In this document: one piece after another, positions 6,840 through 9,274 of the stretch | How the letters are laid out: the number at the start of each line of letters is the position of its first letter | Position numbering within the stretch: position 1 is the first letter of the stretch | Assembly: GCA_013153375.1 (NCBI GenBank) | Contig: JAADEN010000109.1 | Coordinates: 1 to 9,274, forward strand | Source: Chloroflexota bacterium | Lineage (GTDB): Bacteria > Chloroflexota > Anaerolineae > Anaerolineales > DRMV01 | DNA length: 9,274 bases | Direction of reading: 5' to 3' | Program-made: the position numbers and the translations under genes | Notes under the pieces: generated by a model | Databases searched by the model: none | Told to the model about the DNA's origin: nothing | Seen by the model: the letters and a program-made list of their open reading frames with translations, nothing else

Positions 6840-6846
6840 CGGGAAA

Positions 6847-7299
6847 TCAACGCGGTCCCCGCGCGAGCGCGGGGGGACAGGGCAGCCGCACGCCCAGGCC
6901 GTGGGCCGCGCAGCCAGCGTGACAATCCCCGGCCCCAAAGCCGGGCTGGGGCACGAAGGCCCAGGGCTGCTGGGCCCAAGCCTGCGCCCAGACGCACTCC
7001 CAGGGTCGGCCCTCGGGAGACGGATGGGTGGTCCAGCCCCAGGCCACGGGCACCGCGACCGCGCGCAACGCGTCGATATGCCAGGGCCCGCGGCCCTGAC
7101 CGCGCAGGTGGCGACCCAGGCGGGCCCGAATGCCGCCCGGGCCGTGCGCCTGCCCCGCGTACAGGTACAGACCCGCGGGCCACAGGCGGTGCGGCTCCGG
7201 GCCGGCGCGGACCACCGCGGGCCGCGGCAGGCAGAGGGCCAACCAATACGCGCCCGGCCGAGCCGGTAGGCCGTCCACCCAAACCCGGGCCACGCTCAT
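6847..7299 (-). CDS. DUF123 / GIY-YIG-like nuclease-fold protein (stand-alone)
   Basis: 150 aa. The sequence follows the DUF123 pattern (PF01986-type, distantly GIY-YIG-like): GAYWLAL (16-22), GLYLYAGQA with GPGGIRARLGRHLR (43-66), PWHIDALRA (72-80), WECVWAQ (100-106) and the end motif PGFGAGDCHAGCAAH (119-133). In other organisms this domain occurs alone or fused to endonuclease III, so a DNA repair or nucleic-acid role has been suggested, but no activity is established for this version. The C-terminal about 15 residues are Pro/Arg-rich and unlike the family. ATG 7299 overlaps the permease stop as ATGA (7296-7299), so translation is probably coupled to the permease. Family assignment is fairly sure; function is unknown. 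Confidence 0.85.
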   Translation of the reverse strand: MSVARVWVDGLPARPGAYWLALCLPRPAVVRAGPEPHRLWPAGLYLYAGQAHGPGGIRARLGRHLRGQGRGPWHIDALRAVAVPVAWGWTTHPSPEGRPWECVWAQAWAQQPWAFVPQPGFGAGDCHAGCAAHGLGVRLPCPPALARGPR

Positions 7300-8729
7300 G
7301 TCTGGGGCGCTTCCTGCCGGCTGCGGATGTAGCCGTAGTACAGCACCACGCCCAGCAAGACCCAGATGATGGTCGCATACCAGGCCAGCGGGCTGGCCTC
7401 GAAGAGGTGCCCGGCCAAAAAGCCCTGGATGATGACGGTGGCGATGGGCAGGTAGGGCACCAGGGGCACGCGGAAGGCCCGGGGCAGGTCAGGGTGGGTC
7501 TTGCGCAGCCGGATCAGGGTGATGTTGGTGAGCAAGAAGAGCACCAGGAAGGTCAAAGAGGCCCCGCCGGCCACATCGGCCACGGGCAGGGCCACGCCCA
7601 TGAACGCGATCAGCAGGCCGCTCATCAAGATGGCCCAATGGGGCGTGCGGGTGCGCGGGTGCACTTCGCCGAAGAAGGCGGGCAGGTCCCGACCCCGGCC
7701 CATGGCAAAGGAGACCCGGGAACTGGAATAGACGGTCGCGTTGAGCGCGGAGGTGGTGGAGGCCAGCCCGCCGATGAGCATGAGCACCCGGCCGTAAGGC
7801 ATGATGAACTCCGCGATGCGCACCATGCCCCGCTCGCCGTGCTTGGCCAGATATTGCCAGGGCTGCATCCCCAGGCGGTCTTGCACGGGCACGCCCACGG
7901 CGACGAAGGCCACGATGAGGTAGATGGCCACTACGATGCCGATGGACAGGAAGATGGCCCGGGGCAGATTGCGCTCGGGTTCGTAAAGTTCTTCGCCCGT
8001 CTGCGCGATGATCTCGTAGCCCTCAAAGGCCACGAAGGTCAACCCCATGGCCGCGAACACACCGGCCCAACCGTGCGGCAGGGCCGGATGGAAGTTTTCC
8101 CACACCATAGAAGCGTCGGGCGCGTTGAGCATGGCCTTGATGCCAAAGCCCGAGATGGTGAGCAGCACCGCGACTTTGGTGATGGTGACGATGTTGCCCA
8201 CCAAGCCCGTCTCGGACGCGCCGCGGTAGTTGATGAACAGGAACAGGGCCACGACCAGCACCACCAGGCCCTTGATGAGCCATTGCTCCGCGCTCAGGCC
8301 CAGAAAACCCGGGGTGCGGCTGATGTGCAGGCCCGCGATTTCCATCAACTCCACGAAGAAGGTGGCGAACAGCACCGCGTACAGACTACAGGCCACCGAA
8401 TGGCTGAACCAGGAGATCCAGCCCGAGAAGAAGCCCCAAAAGCGCGACAGGCCCTCCCGCACCCACAGGTAGCCTCCGCCGGCTTCGGGCATGGCCGCGC
8501 CCAACTCCGCGTAGGTCAAGCCCGTGAGGCTGGTCACGATGCCGTTGAGCAGGAAGGCCAGCAGTAAGCCCACGGGACCGGCTTTGCCAGCCGCGATGCC
8601 CGTCAGGCCGAAGATGCCCGCGCCGATCATGGCGCCGACGCCGATCATGGTGGCCTCGAGCAGGCCCAGACTGCGCTTGAGGGTGTGCGCCTCGTCGTAG
8701 TGGTGTCGCAAATCAGATGTAGCGCTCAT
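7296..8729 (-). CDS. APC-superfamily amino-acid permease
   Basis: 477 aa, usual length for a 12-helix APC transporter. It probably imports an amino acid by proton or sodium coupling, or exchanges one, at the cytoplasmic membrane. The hallmark GVGAMIGAGIFGLTG of helix 1 is at 30-44. The YAELGAAMPEAGGGYLWV segment, conserved in the amino acid/choline/cationic transporter branch, is at 73-90, and FVAFEGYEIIAQTGEEL at 232-248 corresponds to unwound helix 6. The loop YSSSRVSFAMGRGRDLP (334-350) is also typical. The substrate cannot be read from sequence. ATG 8729 is preceded by GGAG nine bases upstream. The stop overlaps the DUF123 start. Expression may be controlled by the structured leader described separately. 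Confidence 0.92.
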   Translation of the reverse strand: MSATSDLRHHYDEAHTLKRSLGLLEATMIGVGAMIGAGIFGLTGIAAGKAGPVGLLLAFLLNGIVTSLTGLTYAELGAAMPEAGGGYLWVREGLSRFWGFFSGWISWFSHSVACSLYAVLFATFFVELMEIAGLHISRTPGFLGLSAEQWLIKGLVVLVVALFLFINYRGASETGLVGNIVTITKVAVLLTISGFGIKAMLNAPDASMVWENFHPALPHGWAGVFAAMGLTFVAFEGYEIIAQTGEELYEPERNLPRAIFLSIGIVVAIYLIVAFVAVGVPVQDRLGMQPWQYLAKHGERGMVRIAEFIMPYGRVLMLIGGLASTTSALNATVYSSSRVSFAMGRGRDLPAFFGEVHPRTRTPHWAILMSGLLIAFMGVALPVADVAGGASLTFLVLFLLTNITLIRLRKTHPDLPRAFRVPLVPYLPIATVIIQGFLAGHLFEASPLAWYATIIWVLLGVVLYYGYIRSRQEAPQT

Positions 8730-8762
8730 CGTTCTTTACTCCGTCAAAAAAGCGACGCGGCC

Positions 8763-8790
8763 AAAAAGAACCGGTTCCGCAGGGAACCGG
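8763..8790 (-). terminator. Intrinsic terminator-like hairpin inside the permease leader (possible attenuator)
   Basis: Minus strand: CCGGTTCC (8783-8790), loop CTGC, GGAACCGG (8771-8778), followed by TTCTTTTT. It is a perfect 8-bp stem plus U tract, but it lies between the predicted promoter (-10 at 8850-8855) and the permease start at 8729. As a terminator it would stop transcription of the whole four-gene operon unless prevented, which is what an attenuator does. It could instead end a transcript entering from the right. Confidence 0.65.
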
Positions 8791-8817
8791 CCTCTTGGCG
8801 ACAGCGATGCCGTTCGG

Positions 8818-8833
8818 CTCTGCGTCCGCAGAG
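8818..8833. other. 7-bp palindromic hairpin early in the permease leader
   Basis: CTCTGCG (8818-8824), TC, CGCAGAG (8827-8833). The two-base loop is too tight, so a six-pair stem with a four-base loop is more likely. A small GCCG/CGGC hairpin (8809-8818) sits next to it. With the terminator-like hairpin downstream this gives a leader with ordered stems, as in regulated leaders. Confidence 0.4.
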
Positions 8834-8849
8834 CGTGCAGCGCGGCGCC

Positions 8850-8878
8850 AGTATAGCACAAACCCGCGGCCTTGGGAA
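8850..8878 (-). promoter_or_regulatory. Extended -10 promoter for the permease-DUF123-lspA-rluD operon
   Basis: Minus strand TATACT (8850-8855), 5 of 6 matches, directly preceded by TGC, giving an extended -10. TTCCCA (8873-8878), 4 of 6, lies 17 bp upstream as the -35. Transcription would start near 8843, leaving a leader of about 113 nt. Confidence 0.65.
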
Positions 8879-9022
8879 GATATGTCGCGCGCGGGCGAGG
8901 CGGGAACCACGGATGGAACGGAAAGCAAGGAGCGAGGAGCGAGGAGCGGAGAGCGGGAAGGAAACCGCGGAGGAAAACCTGACGACTGGCGACTACCGAC
9001 TGGTGACTGTGCCGCCTGTTTC

Positions 9023-9091
9023 GAAACCACGGATGCACACGGATGAGGACGGAAGAACACGGAAGGGGAAACCGCGGATGCACGCGGATGG
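9023..9091 (+). repeat. 69-bp direct repeat, copy 1
   Basis: It runs from GAAACCACGGATGCACACGG to CACGCGGATGG. It matches copy 2 (9206-9274) at 66 of 69 positions. Inside, units of about 10 bp ending in ACGGATG or ACGGAAG follow one another. A further CGCGGATG unit follows at about 9103-9110. Confidence 0.9.
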
Positions 9092-9136
9092 GCGTAGATC
9101 GCCGCGGATGAAAACCTGGTGACTGGCGACCGTGCC

Positions 9137-9170
9137 GCCCGCGGACGGCGGGCGCAGCACCGCTGCGCCC
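9137..9170. repeat. Two overlapping palindromes (REP/MITE-like element)
   Basis: The second palindrome is a perfect 9-bp stem: GGGCGCAGC (9150-9158), loop ACC, GCTGCGCCC (9162-9170). The first is GCCCGC (9137-9142), loop GGACG, GCGGGC (9148-9153). They share 9150-9153, so only one can form at a time. The 'GGGCGCAGC...GCTGCGCCCCTACC' form resembles short palindromic repeats dispersed in many bacterial genomes. Confidence 0.65.
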
Positions 9171-9205
9171 CTACCGGCTAACGGCCAACGGCTATCGGCT
9201 GTCTT

Positions 9206-9274
9206 GAAACCACGGATGCACACGGACGAGGACGGATGAACACGGAAGGGGAAACCGCTGATGCACGCGGATGG
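9206..9274 (+). repeat. 69-bp direct repeat, copy 2
   Basis: It differs from copy 1 (9023-9091) by three substitutions (T to C, A to T, G to T) and no indels, and begins 183 bases after copy 1. It reaches the window edge, so the true repeat may be longer. Confidence 0.9.

Larger units (their letters stand above)
8885..9274. repeat. Intergenic repeat patchwork without a believable gene
   Basis: About 390 bases with no supported gene. From left to right: an ACCACGGATGGAACGG unit (about 8908-8923); GGAGCGAGGAGCGAGGAGCG simple repeat (about 8929-8950); GACTGGCGACTACCGACTGG-like simple sequence (about 8984-9007), with a related GAAAACCTGGTGACTGGCGAC at 9110-9130; two 69-bp direct repeats; a palindromic element; and CGGCTAACGGCCAACGGCTA-type sequence (about 9175-9200). 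Short ORFs on both strands read as repetitive CIRGF or RVHPWF peptides and have no ribosome binding sites. The array continues past the window edge. Confidence 0.75.

Noticed and set aside
6209..7378. 389-codon minus-strand frame across lspA and the DUF123 gene
   Set aside because: Both genes have clear motifs and ribosome binding sites in other frames; this frame has neither.
7407..8567. 386-codon plus-strand open frame opposite the permease
   Set aside because: Strongly His/Gln/Gly/Asp-rich, the usual antisense image of a hydrophobic membrane protein gene.
8730..8843. T-box riboswitch in the permease leader
   Set aside because: The hairpin contains GGAACCGG, but the conserved T-box sequence is not present and the leader is too short for the full structure.
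8713..9223. Short ORFs on both strands over the repeat region (CIRGF, RVHPWF peptides)
   Set aside because: They are translations of the repeats, with no ribosome binding site; such spurious proteins follow from the ACGGATG units.
8885..9274. CRISPR array
   Set aside because: Only two long repeats with a single unrelated interval of 114 bases and internal short periodicity; no regular spacer length and no cas gene in view.

Overview
The window is about 9.3 kb of GC-rich bacterial DNA. Protein style (an Ig-like extracytoplasmic domain behind a Pro/Thr/Ala linker, a GT39-like periplasmic tail, a GAF-type membrane protein with a terminal HTH) and the intergenic 'CACGGATG' repeats suggest a Chloroflexota bacterium, probably Anaerolineae or a relative. 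This is an inference from gene content, not a database match. Almost all genes lie on the minus strand. The one exception is the 3' end of a plus-strand gene at the left edge, which converges tail-to-tail with its neighbour across a 6-base gap.

Reading the minus strand in the direction of transcription (right to left), there are three apparent transcription units. (1) About 8855 down to 5262: an amino-acid permease of the APC family, a stand-alone DUF123 (GIY-YIG-like) protein overlapping it by ATGA, signal peptidase II (lspA) and an RluA/RluD-family pseudouridine synthase. The unit begins with a good sigma-70-type promoter. Its roughly 113-nt leader carries a perfect 8-bp hairpin followed by a U-rich tract, which looks like an attenuator. 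(2) About 5219 down to 3042: a near-consensus promoter (TTGACA, 17 bp, TATGAT), a roughly 190-nt GC-rich leader, a tyrosine-recombinase-fold protein that appears to have lost catalytic residues, then a trimeric purine nucleoside phosphorylase whose ATG lies one base after the recombinase stop. An intrinsic terminator closes the unit. (3) About 3061 down to 394: a promoter overlapping that terminator drives a two-gene operon. The first gene encodes a double-membrane-spanning protein with an outside Ig-like domain. The second encodes a polytopic membrane protein with a GAF-like middle and a C-terminal HTH resembling sigma region 4. The pair looks like a membrane-bound signalling or transcription system without a kinase, and it is the best candidate for something undescribed here.

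The right end (about 8885-9274) has no believable gene. It is a patchwork of repeats: GAGCGAGGA-type simple sequence, GACTGGCGACT-type simple sequence, two 69-bp near-identical direct repeats built from about 10-bp 'ACGGATG' units, and two overlapping palindromes. Many long plus-strand ORFs in the window are antisense shadows caused by high GC.
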